Of a stretch of DNA of 56,734 bases, positions 46,160-56,734 are shown piece by piece. The stretch covers positions 1 to 56,734 of the forward strand of contig NZ_FCOE02000046.1 of assembly GCF_001544915.2 (NCBI RefSeq), in the 5' to 3' direction. The number at the start of each line of letters is the position of its first letter. Position 1 is the stretch's first letter. The DNA is from Caballeronia pedi. Lineage in GTDB: Bacteria; Pseudomonadota; Gammaproteobacteria; Burkholderiales; Burkholderiaceae. The notes beneath the pieces are model-generated. The model searched no databases and was not told the origin of the DNA. It saw only the letters and a program-made list of their open reading frames with translations. The translations under genes and the position numbers were made by a program.

Positions 46160-47806
46160 ATGCTAAAAATCGACAACCTGAGTATCGCGCTCCCGGCAGG
46201 CGCCGATCGGCCGCTGGCAGTCAACAATGTCTCCTTCGAACTCGCGCCCGGACGCACGCTGTGTCTCGTCGGCGAATCCGGGTCGGGAAAATCGGTGACG
46301 GGCTGCGCGATCGCGGGCCTGCTGCCGAAATTTCTGCGCCAGTCGATCAAGGGTTCCATCCGGCTGGGCGAAATCGAATTGACCTCACTGAACGAGCGTC
46401 AATGGATGACCGTGAGAGGACGCGAAGTCGGCATGATCTTTCAGGAGCCGATGACCGCGCTCAATCCGATCATGCCCGTTGGACGCCAGATTTCGGAAGT
46501 CTTCAACGCGCACGGCATCGTGCTGAGCCGCGCCGAAATGCGCGACAAGGTGCACGGTCTGCTGGAACGCGTCGGTATTCGCGAGCCGCGCCGCATCGCG
46601 GATTCGTACAGCTTTCGCATCTCCGGCGGACAGCGCCAGCGCGTGATGATCGCGATGGCCGTCGCGCTCAAGCCACGCCTGCTGATCGCGGACGAGCCGA
46701 CCACCGCGCTCGACGTCACGACGCAGGCGCAGGTGCTGGAACTGATCTCGGACCTGCAAAGCGAGACCGGCATGGCGGTGCTTTTCGTGACGCACGATTT
46801 CGGCATCGTGGCGGATATCGCAACGGACGTGGCCGTAATGCAGCACGGCAATCTGATCGAGATAGGCACGAGCGGGCAAGTGTTCGAACATCCCGCGCAG
46901 CCATACACGCGCAAGCTGCTCGCCGCCGTGCCGCGTCTCGGTGCATGCCGGCCGTGCGCCGCGCAGCGCGCCGTGCCGCTGATCGAGATAGCGGGCCTGT
47001 GCAAGCGCTACGCGGTCGCCGATGGCTTGCTCAAGCGCCGGCAACTCGTCGCATTGAACGAAGTGTCCTTCAGCGTCTGTAAAGGAGAAGTGGTGTCGCT
47101 GGTCGGAGAATCGGGCTCGGGCAAGTCGACGATCGCGCGGTGTCTGACCAAGCTCACGCCCGTCAATTGCGGAACCATCAAGCTCGATGGCGTCGATCTC
47201 TTCTCGTTGAAGGGCGCAGCCCTCAAGCACGCGCGGCGGCGCATTCAGATCGTTTTCCAGGATCCCTATGGCTCGCTCGATCCACGGCAGAAAGCGATCG
47301 AGGCGGTCGCGGCGGGCCCCATCGCTCACGGAACGCCGCGCAAACGGGCGCTCGAAGAAGCGGCCGAACTGTTGTCGCTGGTGGGGCTGAGCCCGAACGT
47401 GGTGGAGCGCTATCCGCACGAATTCTCCGGCGGCCAGCGCCAGCGCATCGGCATCGCGCGGGCGCTGGCGGTCAAACCCGACCTGCTGATCGCCGACGAA
47501 GCCGTGTCCGCGCTGGATGTCACCGTGCAGGCGCAAGTGCTCGAACTGCTCGCCGATCTGCGCGACAAGCTTGGCCTGACGATGCTGTTCATCACGCACG
47601 ATCTGAGAATCGCCGCGCAGGTGAGCGATCGCATCATCGTTCTACAGAACGGGGCGATCGTCGAAGAAGGGCCGACCGAAACGATCTTCGCCGGACCGGC
47701 GCAGGCGTACACGCGCAAGCTGCTCGGAACCATTCCGGGCCTCAATGCGGGCAAACACGAAGGCGTGGCCGACATGCCGCTTGGCGCCGGTCGTCTGGCC
47801 ATTTGA
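46160..47806 (+). CDS. Dipeptide-type ABC transporter ATPase with two fused nucleotide-binding domains
   Basis: The protein is 548 aa from ATG 46160; an in-frame ATG at 46127 lies inside the permease gene. Two complete ATPase domains are joined: Walker A GESGSGKSV and GESGSGKST, signatures ISGGQRQRV and FSGGQRQRI, Walker B LLIADEPTTALD and LLIADEAVSALD. It does the work of DppD plus DppF (YejF/GsiA type). It completes the second importer under the GntR-GNAT operator motif. Confidence 0.95.
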   Translation: MLKIDNLSIALPAGADRPLAVNNVSFELAPGRTLCLVGESGSGKSVTGCAIAGLLPKFLRQSIKGSIRLGEIELTSLNERQWMTVRGREVGMIFQEPMTALNPIMPVGRQISEVFNAHGIVLSRAEMRDKVHGLLERVGIREPRRIADSYSFRISGGQRQRVMIAMAVALKPRLLIADEPTTALDVTTQAQVLELISDLQSETGMAVLFVTHDFGIVADIATDVAVMQHGNLIEIGTSGQVFEHPAQPYTRKLLAAVPRLGACRPCAAQRAVPLIEIAGLCKRYAVADGLLKRRQLVALNEVSFSVCKGEVVSLVGESGSGKSTIARCLTKLTPVNCGTIKLDGVDLFSLKGAALKHARRRIQIVFQDPYGSLDPRQKAIEAVAAGPIAHGTPRKRALEEAAELLSLVGLSPNVVERYPHEFSGGQRQRIGIARALAVKPDLLIADEAVSALDVTVQAQVLELLADLRDKLGLTMLFITHDLRIAAQVSDRIIVLQNGAIVEEGPTETIFAGPAQAYTRKLLGTIPGLNAGKHEGVADMPLGAGRLAI

Positions 47807-47845
47807 CCGCGCTTCACGCGAGCCTGAAGAAGTCGAACAAAGTGC

Positions 47846-47876
47846 TTGACCTTCCCACAGTGGGAAATTTCATAGT
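47846..47876 (+). promoter_or_regulatory. CueR-type copper-responsive promoter of the copZ-copA operon
   Basis: TTGACC (47846-47851) and CATAGT (47871-47876) are separated by 19 bases. Between them lies the perfect 7-1-7 dyad TTCCCAC-A-GTGGGAA (47852-47866). The over-long spacer and the ACCTTCCC...GGGAA arrangement are diagnostic of MerR-family CueR promoters such as E. coli copA. No cueR gene is in the window. Confidence 0.88.
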
Positions 47877-47912
47877 TTTTACATCCCAGTTTTTTCCAAC
47901 GGAGAATGTTCC

Positions 47913-48170
47913 ATGTGTGAAGCTCATCGGCAACAGTCCAGCGCGACGTCGGCGGCATCGGTTCCCATTGCGGGCGTGACGTTTCAGGTGTCGGACATGA
48001 CCTGCGGCCATTGCGCCGGCGTCATTTCGCGCGCCATCGAAGAGACGCTTCCGGGCGCGAAGTTCAGCATCGATATCGACAAGGGCGTCGTTACCGTCGA
48101 TGGCGACGAAGCGCTCGCCATCGAAGCGATTCGCGCGGCGGGTTACAGCCCCGAACGCGTCCTGAGCTGA
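47913..48170 (+). CDS. copZ: CopZ-like heavy-metal-associated copper chaperone
   Basis: The 85-aa protein has one HMA domain with the copper site MTCGHCA (CxxC at ~31-34) after a ~20-residue polar leader. It follows the CueR-type promoter, with GGAGA about 9 bases before the ATG. Such proteins carry Cu(I) to CopA, encoded next. Confidence 0.9.
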   Translation: MCEAHRQQSSATSAASVPIAGVTFQVSDMTCGHCAGVISRAIEETLPGAKFSIDIDKGVVTVDGDEALAIEAIRAAGYSPERVLS

Positions 48171-48243
48171 AGTCGAGATGCCGCGCCGGCGCGCGAGATC
48201 GTCGCGGGCGCGGCCCCGCCTGCCATACCGATGGAAACAGTGA

Positions 48244-50735
<2,492 letters not shown>

Positions 50736-50736
<1 letters not shown>

Positions 50737-51749
50737 TGACAACGCATCGCGCGCGAATCGAGTCCGCCGACCGCGAGATTCCTGTCGACGACAGCACGAC
50801 GCTGCTGCTCGCCGCGCTCGACGCGGGCGTCGCGTATCCGCATGGCTGCCGGTCCGGGCGTTGCGGGTCGTGCAAGACGCGGCTCATCGAGGGGCAGGTC
50901 GAGTTGCTGCCACACACGCCGTTCTCGCTGACGGCGAGCGAAAAGGAGCACGGACTGATTCTGGCGTGCCGCGCGAAGTTGCAGTCCGATGTTGTCGTCC
51001 GATGGCTCGCGCAGCCGCAGATCGCGCATCCGGTCGTGCGCCAGCGGGCGACGATTACGGCCGTCGCGCCGATGACGCATGACATCGTCGAAATCCGGCT
51101 GCGGCCCGAGCGCGCGTTCAGCTTTTCGCCGGGACAGTTCGGTCACGTGATGTTTCCCGGTTTGCCGTCGCGGAGCTATTCGTTCGCGCACGCATCCGTC
51201 GACGGCGAAATCGCCTTTCACGTGCGCACCGTGCCGAACGGCCGCGTCAGCCCGGCGATCGCGCGTACGGCGCGTCCCGGCTGGACGGTCGAGATCGACG
51301 GGCCTTACGGTGAAGCCTATCTGCGCGAAGATCACGCCGGGCCGATCCTCGCGGTGGCGGGCGGCTCGGGCCTCGCGCCGATCTTGTGCATCGTCGAAAG
51401 GGCGGTGCAGGCGGCGATGCATCAGCCGATTCACGTTTACTTCGGCGCGCGCGATGTCATCGACGTGTACGGCATGGACCATCTCGGGCGGCTGTCGGCG
51501 CGGCATCCGCGGCTTCGGGTGCATGCAGTGCTGTCGTCGGCGCGTGACGGCGACGTGTATCGGCGCGGCATGGTGCATCAGGCTATCGCCGACGACCTTC
51601 CGGTCGCGATGAAAGCGTGGAAAGCGTATGTTGCCGGGCCGCCCGCGATGGTCGATGCCGTCGGCGAACTCTGCGGCAATCAAGGCATGCGGCCGAAGAA
51701 TTTCCACGCCGATCCGTTCTTCACGCCCGTGGAGGAAGCGCGCGTCTAG
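50736..51749 (+). CDS. Oxygenase-type reductase: [2Fe-2S] ferredoxin plus FAD/NAD(P)H domains
   Basis: The 337-aa protein has a plant-type ferredoxin domain (CRSGRCGSC and a fourth Cys in LACRA), an FAD domain (RSYSFAHAS) and an NAD(P)H domain (GGSGLAPILCIVE). It matches CDP-6-deoxy-3,4-glucoseen reductase or phenol-hydroxylase-type reductases that deliver electrons to an oxygenase. None of the adjacent genes encodes an oxygenase. Translational coupling to copA makes a copper-related electron-transfer role likely (reducing Cu or repairing a target), but this is inference. Confidence 0.88.
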
Positions 51750-51761
51750 CGCGCGATCGAC

Positions 51762-52115
51762 ATGTCCTTTTGCCGCAAGCTACTCGTCGTCGTGCTGATG
51801 CTGCTGAGCCTTCCGCTTCAGTCGTATGAGGCCGTCTTCACAGCGCATTCGGTTAGCGGCGATCATCACGGACATCACATGACATCGGCTTCTACCGCCG
51901 ATGATTGCCATTCCGGCCAAGCGCACGGCGACGCGCAGCGCAAGCGTTCGTGCGCGGTCTGCGTCGCGTGCAGCGTGCCCGGCTCGCCGGACGCGTCGTG
52001 CATCGCGAGCGTCGCGCAAGTGCTGTATCGCGTGCGCGCGCTGCCCGCTTCCGACGATGCCGTGCCGTTCCTGACCGGCGGCATCGAGCGGCCACCACGC
52101 GGTCTTTTCGTCTGA
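51762..52115 (+). CDS. Small exported His/Cys-rich protein (DUF2946-like) in the copper operon
   Basis: The 117-aa protein has a hydrophobic N-terminus (LLVVVLMLLSLPLQSYEAVF) followed by HSVSGDHHGHHMTS and SCAVCVACSVPG, likely metal ligands. It resembles DUF2946-type proteins found in copper clusters. The strong His/Cys clustering suggests periplasmic copper binding; function unproved. Confidence 0.65.
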   Translation: MSFCRKLLVVVLMLLSLPLQSYEAVFTAHSVSGDHHGHHMTSASTADDCHSGQAHGDAQRKRSCAVCVACSVPGSPDASCIASVAQVLYRVRALPASDDAVPFLTGGIERPPRGLFV

Positions 52116-52193
52116 GCGTCCTTCGCGGCGCATCACATCGTTCCGGCGTCTTTTCGCCGGTTCATCCGATGACTTCTGACGACAAGACTTCAC

Positions 52194-52457
52194 ATGCGAA
52201 TGTTTTCTGCGATGCTGCTCGCCGCAGCAGCCGCCCTATCGGCGTCCGCGCACGCCGCCGACGCGCTTCCCGACCCGACCGACGCCATGGCGTCGCAACC
52301 GGCGATTCATGAGGCGTCGGCCTTCACGCATTACCGGCCTTATCGCGATGAAAAAGCGCCGTCCTGGCGTGCGCTGAACGACGCCGTCGGCCGTCCGCCC
52401 GCGACGCACGCGGCGGCTCAGCCGCACACGTCCGGCGACGCGGAGCCCGCCCGATGA
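52194..52457 (+). CDS. Small exported protein of unknown function in the copper operon
   Basis: The 87-aa protein has a clear signal peptide (MLLAAAAALSASAHA) and a short, polar mature part with TDAMASQPAIHEASAFTHYR and APSWRALNDAVGR. It has no family I recognise. Its stop overlaps the TolC-family start (ATGA), so it is translationally coupled to that gene. Confidence 0.6.
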   Translation: MRMFSAMLLAAAAALSASAHAADALPDPTDAMASQPAIHEASAFTHYRPYRDEKAPSWRALNDAVGRPPATHAAAQPHTSGDAEPAR

Positions 52458-53884
52458 GCGCCGCGTTCGTCACTCGCGCGCGCGTCGCCGCGCTTGCAGG
52501 CGCGCTGATTCTGCTTTCGGGCTGCACGACGTTTTCACCGGATGGCGGCTTCGGCACCGTGTCGAAGACCGCGTCCGAGCGGCTCGGCGAAACGGCCGTG
52601 CTGGTGAACACCGATCAGGACCGCGAAGCCGTCGCGAGTCGCACGCGCGAACTCCTGTCGAAGCCCTTGAGCATGGACGATGCCGTGCAGATCGCGCTGC
52701 TCAACAACCGCGGCTTGCAGGCATCGTATGGCGAACTCGGCATTTCCGAGGCGGATCTCGTGCAGGCGGGCCGCTTGCCGAACCCAGGATTCAGCTTCAG
52801 CCGGACGCGTTCGAGCAACGACCTGAGCATCGGCCGCGCGTTTTCGATGGACATCCTGAGCGTGTTCCTGCTGCCGTTCGCGAGCCGCATCGAGAGCCAG
52901 CGCTTCGAAAACACGAAGCTGCTCGCCGCCGATGCGATGCTCAAGCTCGCCGCCGATGCGCGCCGCGCGTACATCGAAGCGGTGGCCGCCACGCAAAGCG
53001 CGGCGTACACGGAACGCGTCAGGGATTCGGCGGAAGCCGGCGCGGAACTCGCGCGGCGCATGCAGCAGGCGGGCAACTTCAGCAAGCTCGACTATGCGCG
53101 CGAGCAGGCGTTCTACGCCGAAGCCGTCGCGCAGCAGGCGAAAGCGCAACAGCAAGCGGTCGCCGCCCGCGAAAAGCTCACGCGCGCGATGGGCCTGTGG
53201 GGTGAGGGCGGCCAGTATTCGTTGCCCGAACGCATGCCAGACCTGCCGAAGGACCGGCCCGAACTCGCGGCGCTCGAAAGCTACGCGATGCAGAACCGCC
53301 TCGACATTCAGGCGGCGAAACAGCAGACGCAGAGCGTGGCGGCATCGCTGGGGCTGACGCGGGCGACGCGTTTCATCAACGTGCTCGACGCTGGTTATCT
53401 GAACAACTTCGAAACCGACAAGGGACACGAACGCGGCTATGAAATAAGCATCGAGATTCCGATCTTCGATTGGGGCGGCGCGAAGGAACATCGCGCCGAA
53501 GCCATCTACATGCAGTCGGCGAATCGTCTTGCGGAGACGGCCATCAACGCGCGCTCGGAGGTGCGCGAATCGTATTCCGCGTATGTGAGCGGTTACGACG
53601 TCGCGAAACATTACCGGGACGAAGTGGTGCCCATCCGCAAGGCCATCTCCGAAGAATTGCTGCTTCGCTATAACGGCATGCTCGCGAGCGTGTTCGAACT
53701 GCTCTCGGACTCGCGCGGACAGATCGACGCAGTGAAGAGTTATATCGATGCGCTGAAGGCGTACTGGCTCGCGCAAACGGACTTGCAGCAGGCGCTCGGC
53801 GGCCGCCTCCCGCCGCTCGCGATGAACCCGACGCTCGCGCCGGTCACGCAACCGGCTTCGCCCGCCCAATCCGAGGTCAAATGA
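52454..53884 (+). CDS. TolC-family outer-membrane efflux lipoprotein
   Basis: The 476-aa protein has a lipoprotein signal (LILLSGC). The body has long TolC-type coiled-coil helices (AARRAYIEAVAATQSAAYTE and related) and two outer-membrane-factor repeats. It resembles CusC-type channel components. No CusA or CusB partner is in the window; the multicopper oxidase overlaps its 3' end instead. It may work with an RND pump encoded elsewhere. Confidence 0.87.
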   Translation: MSAAFVTRARVAALAGALILLSGCTTFSPDGGFGTVSKTASERLGETAVLVNTDQDREAVASRTRELLSKPLSMDDAVQIALLNNRGLQASYGELGISEADLVQAGRLPNPGFSFSRTRSSNDLSIGRAFSMDILSVFLLPFASRIESQRFENTKLLAADAMLKLAADARRAYIEAVAATQSAAYTERVRDSAEAGAELARRMQQAGNFSKLDYAREQAFYAEAVAQQAKAQQQAVAAREKLTRAMGLWGEGGQYSLPERMPDLPKDRPELAALESYAMQNRLDIQAAKQQTQSVAASLGLTRATRFINVLDAGYLNNFETDKGHERGYEISIEIPIFDWGGAKEHRAEAIYMQSANRLAETAINARSEVRESYSAYVSGYDVAKHYRDEVVPIRKAISEELLLRYNGMLASVFELLSDSRGQIDAVKSYIDALKAYWLAQTDLQQALGGRLPPLAMNPTLAPVTQPASPAQSEVK

Positions 53885-55182
53885 ACATGGTGTCCCGTCG
53901 AAAATTTCTCGCAGGCGCGGGAAGCGCGCTTGCCGGAGCCGCGCTGGTCAGCAAGGCTGGCGCGGCGTCATTGCCCGAAGCGCCGACGATGTCCACGGCC
54001 ACGACGCAAGCGCCGCTCGCGCCGCCGAACGGCCGTCCTTACACGTCCGTCGCGACGCTGAACGGCTGGACGTTGCCGTGGCGCATGAAGAATGGCTGGA
54101 AGGAGTTCCATCTGATCGCCGAATCCGTGGTGCGAGAAATGGCGCCCGGCATGAACGCGAATCTGTGGGGCTATAACGGTCAGGCGCCCGGCCCGACGAT
54201 CGAGGCCGTGCAGGGCGACAAGGTTCGCATTTTCGTGACCAACAGACTGCCCGAGCACACCACCGTTCACTGGCACGGCATGCTGTTGCCGTGCGGCATG
54301 GACGGCGTCGGCGGTCTCACGCAGCCGCACATTCCGCCTGGCAAGACGTTCGTCTACGAATTCCAGTTGCAGGAGCACGGCACGTTCATGTATCACCCGC
54401 ACGCCGACGAGATGGTGCAGATGGCGATGGGCATGATGGGCGCGTTCATCGTTCATCCGCGAGACGCGAGCGTCATGCCGGTGGACCGGGACTTCGTGTT
54501 TCTCATGTCGGCCTACGACATCGATCCGGGCAGCTTCACGCCGCGCGTGAACGAGATGACGGACTTCAACATGTGGACGTGGAACGCGCGCGTCTTTCCG
54601 GGCATCGATCCGCTGCCGGTGCGCACGGGCGATCGGGTTCGCATCCGCTTCGGCAATCTGACGATGACCAATCACCCGATCCATTTGCATGGATACCGCT
54701 TCGAAGTCACGGGCACCGATGGCGGATGGATTGCGCCGGCCGCGCGTTGGCCGGAAGTGACGGCCGATGTCGGCGTGGGCCAGATGCGCGCGATCGAATT
54801 TACGGCGAATCGTCCCGGCGACTGGGCGTTTCACTGCCACAAGTCGCATCACACGATGAACGCGATGGGACATCAGGTGCCGAATCTGATCGGCGTTCAG
54901 CAGCGCGACCTTGCCAAACGCATCAACTCGCTCGTTCCCGACTACATGGCGATGGGCAGCACAGGCGGCGCGATGGGCGACATGGAGATGCCCTTGCCCG
55001 ACAACACGCTGCCGATGATGACCGGAACCGGCCCCTTCGGCGCGCTGGAGATGGGCGGCATGTTCACCGTCGTCAAGGTTCGCGACGGACTGGGCCGCAA
55101 CGACTATCGCGATCCGGGCTGGTTCCGTCATCCGAAGGGAACCGTGGCTTATGAATACACCGGCGAACTGCCGGACAACTGA
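53881..55182 (+). CDS. Tat-exported multicopper oxidase (CueO/CopA-oxidase-like)
   Basis: The 433-aa protein has a twin-arginine signal (SRRKFLAGAG). All four copper motifs are present: HWHG at H130, HPH at H172, HPIHLHGY at H265 and HCHKSHH at H318. Its Met-rich C-terminal part (MAMGSTGGAMGDMEMPL, MGGMFT) suggests extra copper binding. It probably oxidises toxic Cu(I) in the periplasm. It is coupled to the TolC-family gene and precedes a CusF-like gene. Confidence 0.93.
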   Translation: MNMVSRRKFLAGAGSALAGAALVSKAGAASLPEAPTMSTATTQAPLAPPNGRPYTSVATLNGWTLPWRMKNGWKEFHLIAESVVREMAPGMNANLWGYNGQAPGPTIEAVQGDKVRIFVTNRLPEHTTVHWHGMLLPCGMDGVGGLTQPHIPPGKTFVYEFQLQEHGTFMYHPHADEMVQMAMGMMGAFIVHPRDASVMPVDRDFVFLMSAYDIDPGSFTPRVNEMTDFNMWTWNARVFPGIDPLPVRTGDRVRIRFGNLTMTNHPIHLHGYRFEVTGTDGGWIAPAARWPEVTADVGVGQMRAIEFTANRPGDWAFHCHKSHHTMNAMGHQVPNLIGVQQRDLAKRINSLVPDYMAMGSTGGAMGDMEMPLPDNTLPMMTGTGPFGALEMGGMFTVVKVRDGLGRNDYRDPGWFRHPKGTVAYEYTGELPDN

Positions 55183-55233
55183 GTTGCGCCGGTCGGATCC
55201 GGGACAACTTCATTCAACTTGGGAGATTGAATC

Positions 55234-55584
55234 ATGAAAGGCGCATTTGTATCGATCGCGATGGGCTGTTCGTTGATGCTTGCCGGCTTGGCCCATGCGG
55301 CCGGCGACATGCACGGCATGGACATGACGGGCAGCGACGCCAAGCAGGACGCTGGCGCGAAGACCGAGATGTCGCACGGCGAGATCAGGAAGATCGACAC
55401 CGCCGCGGGTAAGCTGACCATCAAGCATGGACCGCTGGAAAACCTCGGCATGGACGCGATGACGATGTCGTTCAAGGTCAAGGACCCGGCGATGATGTCG
55501 CAGGTTCAGGTTGGCGACAAGATAGACTTCGTGGCGGAGAACATCGGCGGCGGCCTAATGGTGACGGAGATGCAAAAGCGATGA
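55234..55584 (+). CDS. CusF-like periplasmic copper-binding protein
   Basis: The 116-aa protein has a signal peptide ending AHAAG, a Met/His-rich stretch (GDMHGMDMTG) and the CusF beta-barrel (GEIRKIDTAAGKLTIKHG, GMDAMTMSFKVKDPAMM). It would buffer or ferry Cu(I)/Ag(I) in the periplasm. Last gene of the copper block. Confidence 0.92.
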   Translation: MKGAFVSIAMGCSLMLAGLAHAAGDMHGMDMTGSDAKQDAGAKTEMSHGEIRKIDTAAGKLTIKHGPLENLGMDAMTMSFKVKDPAMMSQVQVGDKIDFVAENIGGGLMVTEMQKR

Positions 55585-56283
55585 CGTTCCCGGGCGCCGC
55601 GCTGATACTGTGTTGAAGCGTGCCTGCATCGAACTGTCGGTGCTTGTCGATGGAGTCGTGGAAGTCAGCTCCTTTGAAACGTAGACCATAGGCAGTGACG
55701 AGGCGCGCTGATGGATTGCGCAAAACTGCTTTCGACGCGCGACGAGAAGCAGTTTGCTGCGGAAGCCACCAAGTGAGATGATAGTTTCGCCGCGGCGAGG
55801 TGCTTGAGGAAGTGTCTGAGCTAGGAAGAATGTGATCGGACCGCTTTAGTCGGCCTGGCTGGGATAGACGCTTGGAAAACCTTAATCGCCCGTTCTCATC
55901 GGCGGTGCGCAGGATCAGGAATGGGTCGCTGCGGTCCTTGACAGAAAGCAAGCCTGAAACCGCAATGGGTGCCGGTTTCGCGCGTGGATACCTCGCCTCG
56001 CACGCGGCGGAGGACCACGATGCGATGAAGGCTTCATAGAAGCGATTTAGTCGTCTGACTGCGCCGCGACATTAGGTGCGTCGAGTATCACTTGCCGACG
56101 TTCGAGCTTCGCATGGACGGCAGTTGTCTAGCACTCTGCGGGCACTCGAACGTCATCTTGAGGACACCATGGAAGGTCGCCAATCGGCCGTTTGGTGAGG
56201 TCGCGAACGTCCGCTTTACGGTGGCGGATTCAACCGGTCGATGCAACACACTAGAAGCTGCGTGAGCAGTGGGAGTGTTGCAA
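55585..56283. other. Gene-poor region between the copper operon and the IS30 element
   Basis: About 700 bases with lower GC and no convincing gene on either strand. A 157-codon minus-strand frame at 55478-55951 overlaps the CusF gene and has no recognisable family. It may be the remains of older mobile DNA. Confidence 0.55.
56222..56252 (+). mobile_element. Possible left end of the IS30 element
   Basis: The segment ending ATGCAACACA lies about 30 bases before the transposase and a TGTTGCA-type repeat recurs at 56276-56282. It is a plausible terminal inverted repeat, but the right end is outside the window, so the boundary is unproved. Confidence 0.25.
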
Positions 56284-56734
56284 ATGAAACAGCGACGCCG
56301 GATTTACTACACTGAAACTCAGAAAGCGTTGATGTGGGAGCGCTGGCAGAAGGGGGAGTCCCTCCAGCGTATCGCGCAACTGTTTGACCGGAACCACTCG
56401 TCCATCCAACGGATACTGGCTGAAAGTGGCGGCATCCGGCCAGCGCCGCGACATCGCGCGCAACTGACGCTAACGTTGGCGGAACGCGAAGAGATATCGC
56501 GGGCGCTCGCTGTGGGCGACTCGATCCAGTCGATTGCGAAGCAACTTTCCAGGGCTCCCTCCACCATCTGCCGCGAGATCAAACGCAACGGTGGAAAGGA
56601 AGGTTACCGGGCAAGCCATGCCGATGCGCTTGCCTGGGATCGGGCAAAGCGTCCCAAAGCCTGCAAGCTGGTTGAGTCCCGGGCGCTAGCGCAGATCGTG
56701 GCAGGCAAGCTCCAGTTGCAGTGGTCACCGCAGC
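56284..56734 (+). CDS. IS30-family transposase, N-terminal part (runs off the window)
   Basis: At least 150 codons from ATG 56284, open to the last base. The two helix-turn-helix segments typical of IS30 are visible (SLQRIAQLFDRNHSSIQRIL; SIQSIAKQLSRAPSTICREI), followed by the YRASHADALAWDRAKRPK region. The catalytic DDE domain lies beyond the edge. Located just after the copper island, it is evidence for mobile DNA at that boundary. Confidence 0.92.
   Translation, partial: MKQRRRIYYTETQKALMWERWQKGESLQRIAQLFDRNHSSIQRILAESGGIRPAPRHRAQLTLTLAEREEISRALAVGDSIQSIAKQLSRAPSTICREIKRNGGKEGYRASHADALAWDRAKRPKACKLVESRALAQIVAGKLQLQWSPQ

Noticed and set aside
55478..55951. A 157-codon minus-strand open frame overlapping the CusF-like gene
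   Set aside because: No family seen, it overlaps a real gene and lies in a gene-poor stretch.

Overview
The window looks like a high-GC chromosome or large replicon of a Burkholderiaceae bacterium (Burkholderia/Paraburkholderia/Caballeronia-like). This is inferred from base composition, codon use and gene types such as ornibactin/pyoverdine-like siderophore transport and FecIR-type signalling; no rRNA or marker gene fixes the genus. It is an accessory-rich region with four functional blocks.

(1) Iron, 1-16.6 kb. The 3' end of a siderophore NRPS (PCP-E-C-A-PCP, no thioesterase) is followed, all on +, by a TonB-dependent receptor, a PvdE/SyrD-type ABC exporter, a FhuD-like binding protein, a two-domain FhuB permease, a FhuC ATPase, a PvdQ-like Ntn-hydrolase lipoprotein, an orphan ExbB and bacterioferritin. 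A second, minus-strand uptake locus (16.9-22.8 kb: receptor, FhuB, FhuD) has lost its exporter and ATPase. What remains upstream is a frameshifted exporter N-terminus joined to the last ~45 codons of a fhuC. A NimR-like AraC regulator lies divergently beside it.

(2) A mixed, partly decayed stretch, 23.8-27.4 kb: a divergent TetR/DinB pair, a frameshifted quinone-oxidoreductase and an unrecognised degraded gene. It is followed by a complete cell-surface-signalling iron system at 27.4-32.8 kb: Fur box, ECF sigma factor, FecR anti-sigma factor, STN-containing receptor, PepSY membrane protein and a 64-aa membrane protein.

(3) A catabolic island, 32.8-47.8 kb, is the most novel part. It contains an aldehyde dehydrogenase, a polar-amino-acid ABC importer, a GntR/FCD regulator fused to a GNAT domain, an argininosuccinate-lyase-like enzyme lacking the usual catalytic His, a free-standing GNAT closely related to the regulator's own GNAT domain, a PuuB/DadA-like FAD amine oxidase and a five-part dipeptide-type ABC importer encoded in four genes. 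Near-identical operator-like elements built on AGTGTTGACAGTTTGC lie in all three intergenic promoter regions of the island, which points to one self-contained regulon. A plausible reading (inference) is uptake of an N-substituted aspartate/aminopolycarboxylate-like or related compound, C-N lysis to fumarate plus amine, N-acetylation, oxidative deamination and aldehyde oxidation.

(4) A copper island, 47.8-55.6 kb. A textbook CueR-type promoter (TTGACC, 19-bp spacer, 7-1-7 dyad) precedes copZ and copA. These are followed by an oxygenase-type [2Fe-2S]/FAD reductase, two small exported proteins, a TolC-family lipoprotein, a Tat-exported multicopper oxidase and a CusF-like chaperone. The window ends in an IS30-family transposase running off the edge.
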